A DNA stretch of 38,014 nucleotides from an uncultured Ruminococcus sp. (lineage in GTDB: Bacteria > Bacillota > Clostridia > Oscillospirales > Ruminococcaceae), in assembly GCA_947169885.1 (NCBI GenBank), contig CAMVRM010000030.1, positions 1 through 38,014 of the forward strand. The letters run 5' to 3'. How positions within the stretch are numbered: the first letter of the stretch is position 1; each line of letters starts with the position of its first letter. Both the position numbers and the translations under genes were made by a program. Shown one piece after another: positions 7,725-14,488 of the stretch. Under the pieces are notes generated by a model, which did not search any database, was not told the origin of the DNA, and was given only the letters and a program-made list of their open reading frames with translations.

Positions 7725-9506
7725 TCAGCCGTTATCAATGTTCACCATATCAATACCTGTAAACGATGCGGTATTAGGATCTATCTTAAAGTTTATCTGC
7801 ATATCATCATTGACTAAAGGTGTGCCGTCAACATTGGTAATGCCATTGATATTGAAGCTGAATTCCTTGCCATAGTCAAATTTCAGTTTTCCGTTGGGGT
7901 TCGTCTGATATAATGCCACCTCAAAGGAAATGCTTCCGTCGGGGGAAGTGGCAAATTGACCGCCGTCAGATACGATTATTGCATCGGTATTGAAATACTC
8001 ACCCATATCTGCCAGCATCTTTGCGGAGTTGCAGTTGATCTTATAAACGGTGTTGTCATTGAATGCTATTCCCGAGCCTTCCTTTGGAATGATTGTGAAG
8101 TAAAAGTCAACAACGTTGTTCTTACTATTGATGTATGTGCTGTCCATAACAATCTCAAATCTGTCAGAATCATACACAACGGGCGCAGCGTTATCGATCG
8201 TTTCTAATTCTGATCCGTCATACCTGCCGAATGTCCCTGCTGTGTAGTACTGGAAATATTTACCATTTTTGCCGCAAAGAAGCTTACTGATCTTATCATG
8301 CAGAGGATTGGTATTATTAGACAGAATGTATTCACCACGGCTCTCGTCCCAGCTGAGGAATGAAGCCTCAAAGGGGTATCTGTCATCGGCGATATCTTCG
8401 ATAGTGTAGTCCTCGTTAAGATAATAATTCACCCAGCTTTGAACAATGTTGAAGTTTCTTCCGAAAAGCACCTTGTTGAAAATGTAATCGGTCAGAGCAT
8501 CGTTTATTGAACCGCTGTTTCCTGCAACGCTCCTGAATTTGTGGTCGCTGTAAGTGAAAACTCCGTTGCCCGCAGTCATGTTTATGCCGCCGTTATCCGA
8601 TACCATAAATACCGCAAAGTCGCTATATTCCAGCGGAGAAGTGCTGCCCTCTGCCACAGGCTGATATATGATAGTGTGCCACTCATCTGCATAGTTCAGT
8701 CTGTCGGTGCTTGTGGTGTATACATATTCGCCGTGGATATTATATTCGATGCAGTAAACTTTGCTTCCGTCAGGTTTGGTAACGATCACAGGCTCTGCTT
8801 CTACGATAGTGCCTGTGATGACCTTGTTTGCGGACGAAAGCAGTTCGTCAAAATTCGCCTTTAAGTCGGGAACAGTCTTTTCTTTCTGCTCGGATGCGGA
8901 AGTGTCGGGAGTTGAAGTCACAACATCGGGAGTTGAAACGGTAACAGTATTTCCCGAAGATGTGCCAGCCGCAGAAGATGTGGTCGAAGGCTTGCCCGAA
9001 GAAGTGTCTTTTGAGGACGTATCGGAAGAAGAAGCCGTGGACGCTGTGGAGTCGGAAGCCGAGGAAGTGTCAGTGTCGGCGGTGCTTTCTTCGTCTGTTA
9101 TGCTCTCATCTGTGTCAGACTGTGCAATGCTCTCATCAGACGAACTGCCGTTGAGGACTGTTGTTGAAGCGCTGCTGCCTGCCGAAGCCGCCGTCATGCT
9201 CACTTTGTCATCTTTCTGTATCTGTCCCGAGTGTGTAAATGCAGCTGCACCGCAGCCGATGATGAGTGCTGCACAAGCGGCAGCGATCACGCTTGTCTTT
9301 CTTCTGCTGACTTCATTAAACATTGTCTCTTTCATAGTGATAATCTCCTTTTCATTGTTATCTGTCTCGTTTGTTGTTATTTCATATCCGCTGTTGTCAA
9401 AGGAATGAGGAGCGTTTTTTTCTTTTTCTGCCGCTTCCAGTATATTGTCAAGTATTCTCTGTTTTGTTTCTTCTTTGTGTCTCTTAACTGCTTCTGAATA
9501 ACGCAT
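7725..9506 (-). CDS. Single-pass membrane anti-sigma factor
   Basis: A 593-aa protein that overlaps the end of the ECF sigma gene by 23 bases, the usual arrangement of a cognate anti-sigma factor. Residues 1-70 are charged and helical and would lie in the cytoplasm to bind the sigma factor; no HxxxCxxC zinc motif is seen. One membrane helix spans about 72-90. A long Ser/Thr/Asp-rich linker (about 100-210) leads to an extracellular domain (about 215-593) that I do not recognise. The anti-sigma role is inferred from gene order and topology, not from a sequence match. The ectodomain probably senses an outside signal. A terminator follows. Confidence 0.75.
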   Translation of the reverse strand: MRYSEAVKRHKEETKQRILDNILEAAEKEKNAPHSFDNSGYEITTNETDNNEKEIITMKETMFNEVSRRKTSVIAAACAALIIGCGAAAFTHSGQIQKDDKVSMTAASAGSSASTTVLNGSSSDESIAQSDTDESITDEESTADTDTSSASDSTASTASSSDTSSKDTSSGKPSTTSSAAGTSSGNTVTVSTPDVVTSTPDTSASEQKEKTVPDLKANFDELLSSANKVITGTIVEAEPVIVTKPDGSKVYCIEYNIHGEYVYTTSTDRLNYADEWHTIIYQPVAEGSTSPLEYSDFAVFMVSDNGGINMTAGNGVFTYSDHKFRSVAGNSGSINDALTDYIFNKVLFGRNFNIVQSWVNYYLNEDYTIEDIADDRYPFEASFLSWDESRGEYILSNNTNPLHDKISKLLCGKNGKYFQYYTAGTFGRYDGSELETIDNAAPVVYDSDRFEIVMDSTYINSKNNVVDFYFTIIPKEGSGIAFNDNTVYKINCNSAKMLADMGEYFNTDAIIVSDGGQFATSPDGSISFEVALYQTNPNGKLKFDYGKEFSFNINGITNVDGTPLVNDDMQINFKIDPNTASFTGIDMVNIDNG

Positions 9507-10008
9507 AGTTTTCGCCCTCCTTCATTTCTTTCTTTAATTTTTTGAGTGTTCGGTAAAGTTTGTTCTTCACCGTCATTTCGGCAACACCCAGAGCCTTTGC
9601 TGTCTGCTTGATTGTAAGGTCATAGCCGAAATACAGCAGAAATATCCGATAGGTAAGTTCATCGGCGGCTTTGAGCTGTTCCAGCACTTCTTCATATATA
9701 TAGCTGTCAGTCTGTTCAAGCTGTCTCAGAGCGTCCTCATCGACTACATCCTTAGCTTCGTCGATGCTCTCCATAACTATCCTTGCGCTGTAATGATCGG
9801 CAAGACTGTGTTTTGCCATTCTCAGCAGATAGTGTTTCGGGTCTAGCACTTTCGCACCCTCCTGCATTTTCTTATAGAATGCAAGGTATACGCTTTGCAG
9901 TATATCCTCTGCCGTTTCTCTTGTATCCGATTTAAGTATCAGGTACTTGTAAAGGTAATCGTAAGTACTGTTATATATTTTTTCAAAGCGTTGTGTTATT
10001 TCGTCCAT
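9484..10008 (-). CDS. ECF-type RNA polymerase sigma factor
   Basis: A 174-aa group 4 sigma factor. The N-terminal region 2 (about 1-75) contains the ETAEDILQSVYLAFY stretch typical of region 2.2. The C-terminal region 4 (about 110-165) has the helix-turn-helix LTIKQTAKALGVAEMTVKNK. It directs RNA polymerase to promoters with a TGAAAC-like -35 and CGTC-like -10. The ATG is preceded by AAGGAGG with 9-base spacing. Its own upstream DNA holds four tandem copies of such a promoter, implying strong positive autoregulation. The downstream overlapping gene is its likely anti-sigma partner. Confidence 0.92.
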   Translation of the reverse strand: MDEITQRFEKIYNSTYDYLYKYLILKSDTRETAEDILQSVYLAFYKKMQEGAKVLDPKHYLLRMAKHSLADHYSARIVMESIDEAKDVVDEDALRQLEQTDSYIYEEVLEQLKAADELTYRIFLLYFGYDLTIKQTAKALGVAEMTVKNKLYRTLKKLKKEMKEGENYALFRSS

Positions 10009-10042
10009 GACCTATCGCCTCCTTTCATCTTTCATACTAATA

Positions 10043-10069
10043 GACGGTCAAGTTTGGAAAAAAGTTTCA
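10043..10069 (-). promoter_or_regulatory. ECF-type promoter copy 1 (nearest the sigma gene)
   Basis: Read on the - strand: TGAAAC (10064-10069), 17 bases, CGTC (10043-10046). This matches the TGAAAC/CGTC pattern known for Bacillus ECF sigmas such as SigM and SigW. The predicted start near 10036 leaves a leader of about 28 bases containing the SD. An A/T-tract lies upstream like an UP element. Confidence 0.8.
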
Positions 10070-10149
10070 CCCGAGGGAAAATTTTTTTATTTTCTTTTTT
10101 TGGCGTTTTGTCTCCATTTTTTGTTCCCTTTGCCGTCTTCATACTAATA

Positions 10150-10176
10150 GACGGTCAAGTTTGGAAAAAAGTTTCA
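10150..10176 (-). promoter_or_regulatory. ECF-type promoter copy 2
   Basis: TGAAAC (10171-10176), 17 bases, CGTC (10150-10153) on the - strand; same core and flanks as copy 1. Confidence 0.75.
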
Positions 10177-10257
10177 CCCGAGGAAAAAATTTTTTTATTT
10201 TCTTTTTTTGGCGTTTTGTCTCCATTTTTTGTTCCCTTTTCCGTCTTCATACTAATA

Positions 10258-10284
10258 GACGGTCAAGTTTGGAAAAAAGTTTCA
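10258..10284 (-). promoter_or_regulatory. ECF-type promoter copy 3
   Basis: TGAAAC (10279-10284), 17 bases, CGTC (10258-10261) on the - strand. Confidence 0.75.
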
Positions 10285-10364
10285 CCCGAGGGAAAAATTT
10301 TTTTTATTTTCTTTTTTTGGCGTTTTGTCTCCCATTTTTTTCCTTTGCCGTCTTCATACTAATA

Positions 10365-10391
10365 GACGGTCAAGTTTGAAAAAAAGTTTCA
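10365..10391 (-). promoter_or_regulatory. ECF-type promoter copy 4 (most distal)
   Basis: TGAAAC (10386-10391), 17 bases, CGTC (10365-10368) on the - strand. One G has become A in the spacer, yet its length is still 17. Confidence 0.75.
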
Positions 10392-10466
10392 CCCGAGGAA
10401 AAAATTTTTCAGCTTTTTTTATTCTATCACTTTTTTATAGGTATTTCAATACACATATTTTGCACG

Positions 10467-10504
10467 ACAAAAAGCATCGTACCGATCAAACTCGGTACGA
10501 TGCT
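10467..10504 (-). terminator. Terminator of the ECF transporter operon
   Basis: Perfect 12-bp arms AGCATCGTACCG and CGGTACGATGCT with a T-run on the - strand, just downstream of the double-ATPase stop. Confidence 0.92.
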
Positions 10505-10524
10505 CATTTTCTGTATTATTCGGT

Positions 10525-12030
10525 TTACTGACATTTTCTCAAATATTTCAGTCTGCCTTTTTCGATACAGAGCGTATAGTCACAACAAAGTGAGATAAGT
10601 TCGGGATCGTGTGTAGATACGATTATCACCCTGTTATCCTTTGCAAGCGCCGAGAGCATTTCTGCCACAGCTGTCATATGCGCCCTGTCAAGCCCTGATG
10701 TCGGTTCGTCAAAGAGCAATATCTCACTGTCAGCCGCAAGCGCAGATGCGATCGCCACACGCTGTTTCTGTCCCCCCGACAAAGCCATTGGATGAGTGTC
10801 CTCATATCCGTAAAGTCCGAGATCACTGATGAGCTTATCAGCTTTTTCCCTGTTCTCCTCGTCCATTGAGAGCATTACTTCTGCCCTTACGCTGTCAGTG
10901 AAAAGCTGGTGGTTCACGTCCTGCATTACCATGTAACATTTTTTTACGATCTTTTTGCCCGAAACAGTCTCGCCGTCAGAAGTTATTTTCAGTGTACAAT
11001 CCTTTTCAAGACCGCATATACATCTCAGGAATGTCGTTTTGCCTGCGCCGTTTTTACCGATAAGCCCGATGACTTTTCCACGGGGAAGATCAAGTTCGGG
11101 AATGGCAAGTGTATACTGAGCAGAATCGGCAGCATTGAGTTTTTTCTTGCGGAAAAAGTATTTTGGTATATCATATGTAAAGTACATATCTTTCAGTGAA
11201 ATGCCGTTCTCGTATCGCTGAATGCTGTTATTATCCGAGCTTTTATCTTCCGAGAATATGCCCTTACCGAATTCCTCTATATACTTTTCTTCCACAGAAG
11301 TAGGTCTTAGCCCCAGTTCTGAAAGCTCCTGTGAAGTCAGCTTGCCGAACTGTTCTCTGTTCCATTCATGTTCTATCCTGCCATTCTTCATGAATATGAC
11401 TCTGTCCACAATATCTTTCACATACCAGAGCCGATGTTCCGAAATGACGATCGTCTTGCCTTTGCCTTTCCAGTATTCAATTACTTTCTTTAACTCATCT
11501 ATTGCTTTCCAGTCAAGATTTGAGGAAGGTTCGTCCAGCAGCATGATCTCAGGCATCAGTGCTGAAACACTCGCACAGGCGATCTTCTGTTTTTCACCGC
11601 CTGAAAGCTCAAACAGGCTCTTTCCGAGCAATGGTTCAAGTTCAAGCTCACTTACAACTTCATCTTTTCTTCTGATTATCTCTTTCGGTTCGATGCCGAG
11701 ATTCTCATTGCCGAAAGTTATCTCGCCGTCAGTATCGACCGAGAAAAACTGACTCCTCGGATTCTGAAAGACTGTACCGACAACACTTGCAAGGTCATAC
11801 AGCTCGCAATTCTGAATATCTTTTCCGTTAACGGTCACACTGCCTGAAAGTTCACCTTTGTAATAATGAGGTATAAGTCCGTTTATAAGACGAAGGATCG
11901 TGGTTTTTCCGCAGCCCGATGCCCCGCAGAGCAATACAGCTTCTCCCGAATTTATCTCAATTGAAAAATCATGAAGTCCTGCATCTTGTGAGCCTTTGTA
12001 ATGAAAATTCAGATCTTTTATACTTATCAT
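10525..12030 (-). CDS. ECF transporter double ATPase (two fused ABC domains)
   Basis: A 501-aa protein with two ABC ATPase domains in one chain, the energising part of an energy-coupling-factor importer. Domain 1 has Walker A GASGCGKTT, signature LSGGEKQ and Walker B MLLDEPSS. Domain 2 has GKNGAGKTT, LSGGQKQ and LLFDEPTS. I start at the MISIKDL methionine, 7 bases after the stop of the T gene and with its SD (GGGTGA) over that stop; a longer in-frame start at 12084 would overlap the T gene and adds an unrelated N-terminus. Last gene of a three-gene S-T-A operon, followed by a terminator. Confidence 0.92.
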   Translation of the reverse strand: MISIKDLNFHYKGSQDAGLHDFSIEINSGEAVLLCGASGCGKTTILRLINGLIPHYYKGELSGSVTVNGKDIQNCELYDLASVVGTVFQNPRSQFFSVDTDGEITFGNENLGIEPKEIIRRKDEVVSELELEPLLGKSLFELSGGEKQKIACASVSALMPEIMLLDEPSSNLDWKAIDELKKVIEYWKGKGKTIVISEHRLWYVKDIVDRVIFMKNGRIEHEWNREQFGKLTSQELSELGLRPTSVEEKYIEEFGKGIFSEDKSSDNNSIQRYENGISLKDMYFTYDIPKYFFRKKKLNAADSAQYTLAIPELDLPRGKVIGLIGKNGAGKTTFLRCICGLEKDCTLKITSDGETVSGKKIVKKCYMVMQDVNHQLFTDSVRAEVMLSMDEENREKADKLISDLGLYGYEDTHPMALSGGQKQRVAIASALAADSEILLFDEPTSGLDRAHMTAVAEMLSALAKDNRVIIVSTHDPELISLCCDYTLCIEKGRLKYLRKCQ

Positions 12031-12037
12031 ATGTATA

Positions 12038-12742
12038 TCACCCGATATTTTTTGCAGCCATGAATAAAACCGTTGATACGGCAAAAACTACCATAGTGGT
12101 ATAGTCGATAGCCCTGAGTTTAATCTCATTTGCGCTGGTTCGCTTTATCGGCGCTCCAAGTCCTCTTGTCACAGCTGCTGCCGATAATTCATCGCCGATA
12201 TTAACACAAGAGAACATCACAGGTATAAGGCGGTATTCGATCATTTTTGTCACCTTGCCGCCGCCCATGGAAATGCCTCTCATACGCATGGCATCATTTA
12301 TACTTTCGTATTCTTCCTTGATCGTAGGGAAAAATCTCATGACTACCGCCAGCGAGATCGACACTCCGTCCGGAACGTGCATTTTCTGCATAGCTGACAT
12401 AAAGTCATTTATCTTTGTGGTCCTGATAGCGTACCATGCAGTTATCATCGCAGGCATGAACTGTGCGACTATTCCGCAATAGCCTGTTATCAGCGCTGAT
12501 AACAGACCACTTGACCCTGCCGAAAGATAATAGTTCTGTAATATGAACGCAGCGGCATACAATACTGCAAAGCGTATCGCCGCTGCATATTTACCTTCCA
12601 GCGTCATCAACAATATAGGTATTGCAGTCACTATTATACGTATCACCATTTGCAGAGGGGTATACGCATTTACCATAACTATCAACGATATTGCAAATAT
12701 CATGAACAGTTTGGTACGTGGATCAAGTTCAAGCTTTCTCAT
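12038..12742 (-). CDS. ecfT: ECF transporter transmembrane component (EcfT/CbiQ family)
   Basis: A 234-aa polytopic membrane protein of the EcfT/CbiQ family, which couples ATP hydrolysis to the substrate-binding S component. It starts with the typical KLDPRTKL motif and has several membrane helices. The coupling region near the C-terminus carries the conserved Ala-Arg-Gly-like stretch AAAVTRGLGAP. Its ATG overlaps the S-component stop (ATGA), showing translational coupling. Confidence 0.9.
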   Translation of the reverse strand: MRKLELDPRTKLFMIFAISLIVMVNAYTPLQMVIRIIVTAIPILLMTLEGKYAAAIRFAVLYAAAFILQNYYLSAGSSGLLSALITGYCGIVAQFMPAMITAWYAIRTTKINDFMSAMQKMHVPDGVSISLAVVMRFFPTIKEEYESINDAMRMRGISMGGGKVTKMIEYRLIPVMFSCVNIGDELSAAAVTRGLGAPIKRTSANEIKLRAIDYTTMVVFAVSTVLFMAAKNIG

Positions 12743-13329
12743 GCAATGCCTGCTTTTTCAAAATGCTTTCTGACAACAGCCTTGCCGACAAATGCTCCTA
12801 TAACGCCGAAGATAAAGCAGCACAGAAGTATGAGCGCTATTGTTTTGCCGTTTACGGCTTTGAAAAGTATATTGCAGTAATCATCAGAAAAGCCTGCATC
12901 TACCATATCTTTTCTGTAATCATCGGCAGTTACGACAAGAGGGATATAGTTTGCACCGACCCAGATGCTGAAAACGCCGTGGCTTATCACTGTTGACTTA
13001 AAGCTCTTATAACCGCCCTTTTTAGCTATCAAGTCAGCGATCACGCCTACTGCGATTATCAGCGGTGCGCCTATCCAGCCCATGCCTGTAACAAACATTA
13101 TTATTGCTATCAGTACCGACATGATCGTCAGCATTCCGAACTTCTCGATCTTGGTATAAAACAGCATCATAGGGATAGCACATAATACAGGTATAGCTGC
13201 CGCATAGGATAAAATAACATACGGGTGTATAAATCCCAGCATCATGTAGGCAAATTCGACCACGAACACCAGCGCAGTGAAAATACCAATGGTTATAAAA
13301 TCTTTTGCTTTTAATTTGTTTTCCTTCAT
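12739..13329 (-). CDS. ECF transporter S component (Trep_Strep/MptS-like)
   Basis: A 196-aa membrane protein with five or six helices, first in the operon, preceded by AGGAG. It resembles the Trep_Strep family of S components, whose substrate is not settled; in streptococci such genes sit beside heme or siderophore uptake genes (from memory). It would bind the substrate in the membrane and deliver it to EcfT and the double ATPase. Two copies of a palindromic operator lie in its leader. Confidence 0.8.
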   Translation of the reverse strand: MKENKLKAKDFITIGIFTALVFVVEFAYMMLGFIHPYVILSYAAAIPVLCAIPMMLFYTKIEKFGMLTIMSVLIAIIMFVTGMGWIGAPLIIAVGVIADLIAKKGGYKSFKSTVISHGVFSIWVGANYIPLVVTADDYRKDMVDAGFSDDYCNILFKAVNGKTIALILLCCFIFGVIGAFVGKAVVRKHFEKAGIA

Positions 13330-13356
13330 ACTACCTACTCCTACTAAATAATAATT

Positions 13357-13391
13357 GTTAGTTTAGTCTAACCCAGTTAGACACAACTAAC
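13357..13391 (-). promoter_or_regulatory. Two operators GTTAG-N6-CTAAC at the ECF operon start
   Basis: GTTAG-TTTAGT-CTAAC (13357-13372) and GTTAG-ACACAA-CTAAC (13376-13391), centres 19 bp apart, lie immediately downstream of the -10 box and cover the predicted start site. The position implies repression. The same palindrome occurs at the MacB/FtsX and ABC-pair operons. Confidence 0.8.
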
Positions 13392-13398
13392 TTTACAC

Positions 13399-13427
13399 AT
13401 TATATCATACCGAACATTATTTGTCAA
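13399..13427 (-). promoter_or_regulatory. Sigma-A promoter of the ECF transporter operon
   Basis: TTGACA (13422-13427) and TATAAT (13399-13404) on the - strand, both perfect, 17-base spacer. Confidence 0.9.
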
Positions 13428-13574
13428 CTGTCTATTTAGAACAAGATTTTTTCAGCATCAACGAAATTTTGTTTATTTTGTTGCAAATATGCACGATATA
13501 CTGTTGTATTTTAGATTTATTTTGCTTTGTTCTTGTTTTCTATGTATATATGTTTAAATAAAAAACATCAATTG

Positions 13575-13590
13575 TTTAGGTTATCCTAAA
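13575..13590. promoter_or_regulatory. Palindrome TTTAGG-N4-CCTAAA between divergent operons
   Basis: A perfect 6-bp inverted repeat with a 4-bp centre, in the AT-rich space between the two divergent promoters. It may be another regulator site; no further evidence. The remaining sequence (13428-13629) shows nothing else. Confidence 0.35.
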
Positions 13591-13629
13591 TACTTTTAAA
13601 AAGCTTATTTTTTTTTGATAAGTTGGATA

Positions 13630-13658
13630 TTGCAATGTCAGCACAAAAGTGATATAAT
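13630..13658 (+). promoter_or_regulatory. Promoter of the MacB/FtsX-type operon
   Basis: TTGCAA (13630-13635) and TATAAT (13653-13658), 17-base spacer. Confidence 0.8.
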
Positions 13659-13661
13659 TAA

Positions 13662-13677
13662 GTTAGCTGTTGCTAAC
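13662..13677 (+). promoter_or_regulatory. Operator GTTAG-N6-CTAAC at the MacB/FtsX promoter
   Basis: GTTAG-CTGTTG-CTAAC starts four bases after the -10 box and covers the predicted transcription start. Same symmetry and placement as the two copies at the ECF operon. Confidence 0.78.
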
Positions 13678-13692
13678 ATATTATTTAAAATA

Positions 13693-13741
13693 AGAACCTG
13701 TCTTCACAAGACACGTACAGAGCCTTGTGAAGACAGGTTCT
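13693..13741 (+). repeat. 18-bp perfect inverted repeat in the leader, next to the SD
   Basis: Arms at 13693-13710 and 13724-13741 match over all 18 bases, with a 13-base loop. The second arm abuts the SD (AAGGAG). There is no T-run, so it is not an ordinary terminator. A TAA flanks the core on each side, which could be a target duplication of a very small palindromic insertion; alternatively the hairpin stabilises mRNA or tunes ribosome access. Confidence 0.9.
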
Positions 13742-13758
13742 AAGGAGAGGAATCTGTT

Positions 13759-14475
13759 ATGAGTGAAAAAGAAGTAAAATTTCTTGAAGTCTGCGGACTC
13801 AAAAAAAGTTTCGGAAGCGGAGACACAAAGCAAGATGTTCTGAAAGGACTGGATTTTACGGTCGCTAAGGGAGAATTCTGCGTTCTTCTCGGACCTTCCG
13901 GTTCAGGAAAATCCACACTTTTGAATATCCTCGGAGGCATAGACAGCGCCGATTCAGGCGAGATATTCATTAACGGAGACAAGCTTGCCGACATGAACGA
14001 AAAGAGCCTTACAAGGTACAGAAGAAAACATCTCGGATATGTTTTCCAGATGTATAATCTTATACCTAACCTGAATGTAAAGGAAAATATCGAAACAGGT
14101 GCATATCTTTCAGACGCTCCTCTCGATATTGACGAACTGCTGAAAATACTGGGGCTTTATGAACACAGGCACAAGCTTCCCAACCAGCTTTCGGGCGGTC
14201 AGCAGCAGCGAGTTTCTATCGGACGTGCGATAGTAAAAAATCCTGATATACTTCTCTGCGACGAACCGACAGGCGCACTTGACTACAATACCTCAAAGGA
14301 GATACTAAAACTGATAGAAGATGTCAACGTCAAGTATGGCAACACGATCGTCATGGTAACTCACAATGAGGCTATAAAAGAAATGGCTGACCACGTTATC
14401 AAGCTTCGTGACGGTAAGATCAGGCACGATATTATAAATACCAAAAAGATCGCCGCCGCCGACCTTGAATGGTAA
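13759..14475 (+). CDS. ABC transporter ATPase (MacB/LolD type)
   Basis: A 238-aa ATPase with Walker A GPSGSGKST, Q-loop VFQMYNL, signature LSGGQQQR and Walker B ILLCDEPTGALD. The last motif is typical of ATPases that pair with FtsX-fold permeases in peptide or lipoprotein export and antimicrobial peptide resistance. The permease gene follows, starting 14 bases after its stop. Transcribed from the promoter at 13630 under the shared operator. Confidence 0.94.
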   Translation: MSEKEVKFLEVCGLKKSFGSGDTKQDVLKGLDFTVAKGEFCVLLGPSGSGKSTLLNILGGIDSADSGEIFINGDKLADMNEKSLTRYRRKHLGYVFQMYNLIPNLNVKENIETGAYLSDAPLDIDELLKILGLYEHRHKLPNQLSGGQQQRVSIGRAIVKNPDILLCDEPTGALDYNTSKEILKLIEDVNVKYGNTIVMVTHNEAIKEMADHVIKLRDGKIRHDIINTKKIAAADLEW

Positions 14476-14488
14476 AGGGGGCGTTCTG

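Larger units (their letters stand above)
10033..10411 (-). repeat. Four tandem ~107-bp repeats upstream of the sigma gene
   Basis: Copies start at 10033, 10140, 10248 and 10355 (periods 107, 108, 107); the last is partial (about 57 bp). Each full unit has a promoter core, an A/T-tract and a conserved spacer. Only a few substitutions and single-base indels in homopolymers separate the copies. The promoter part is the best conserved, with the 17-base spacing kept in all four. Confidence 0.95.

Noticed and set aside
8761-9408. 215-codon + strand frame rich in Ser, Glu and Val
   Set aside because: Mirror of the Ser/Thr-rich linker of the anti-sigma gene; no SD and no family.
10037-10354. Short basic peptide starting METKRQKKK inside each repeat on the - strand
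   Set aside because: The frame is not conserved: single-base indels in the A/T runs change or end it differently in each copy, while the promoter spacing is conserved.
10033-10411. Possible CRISPR array
   Set aside because: Units are near-identical over their whole length; there are no variable spacers and no cas genes.
9895-10531. Open frames on the + strand through the ~107-bp repeats (up to 155 codons)
   Set aside because: They are repeated Phe-rich translations of the tandem repeats, without SD, opposite the sigma promoters. Low complexity, not genes.
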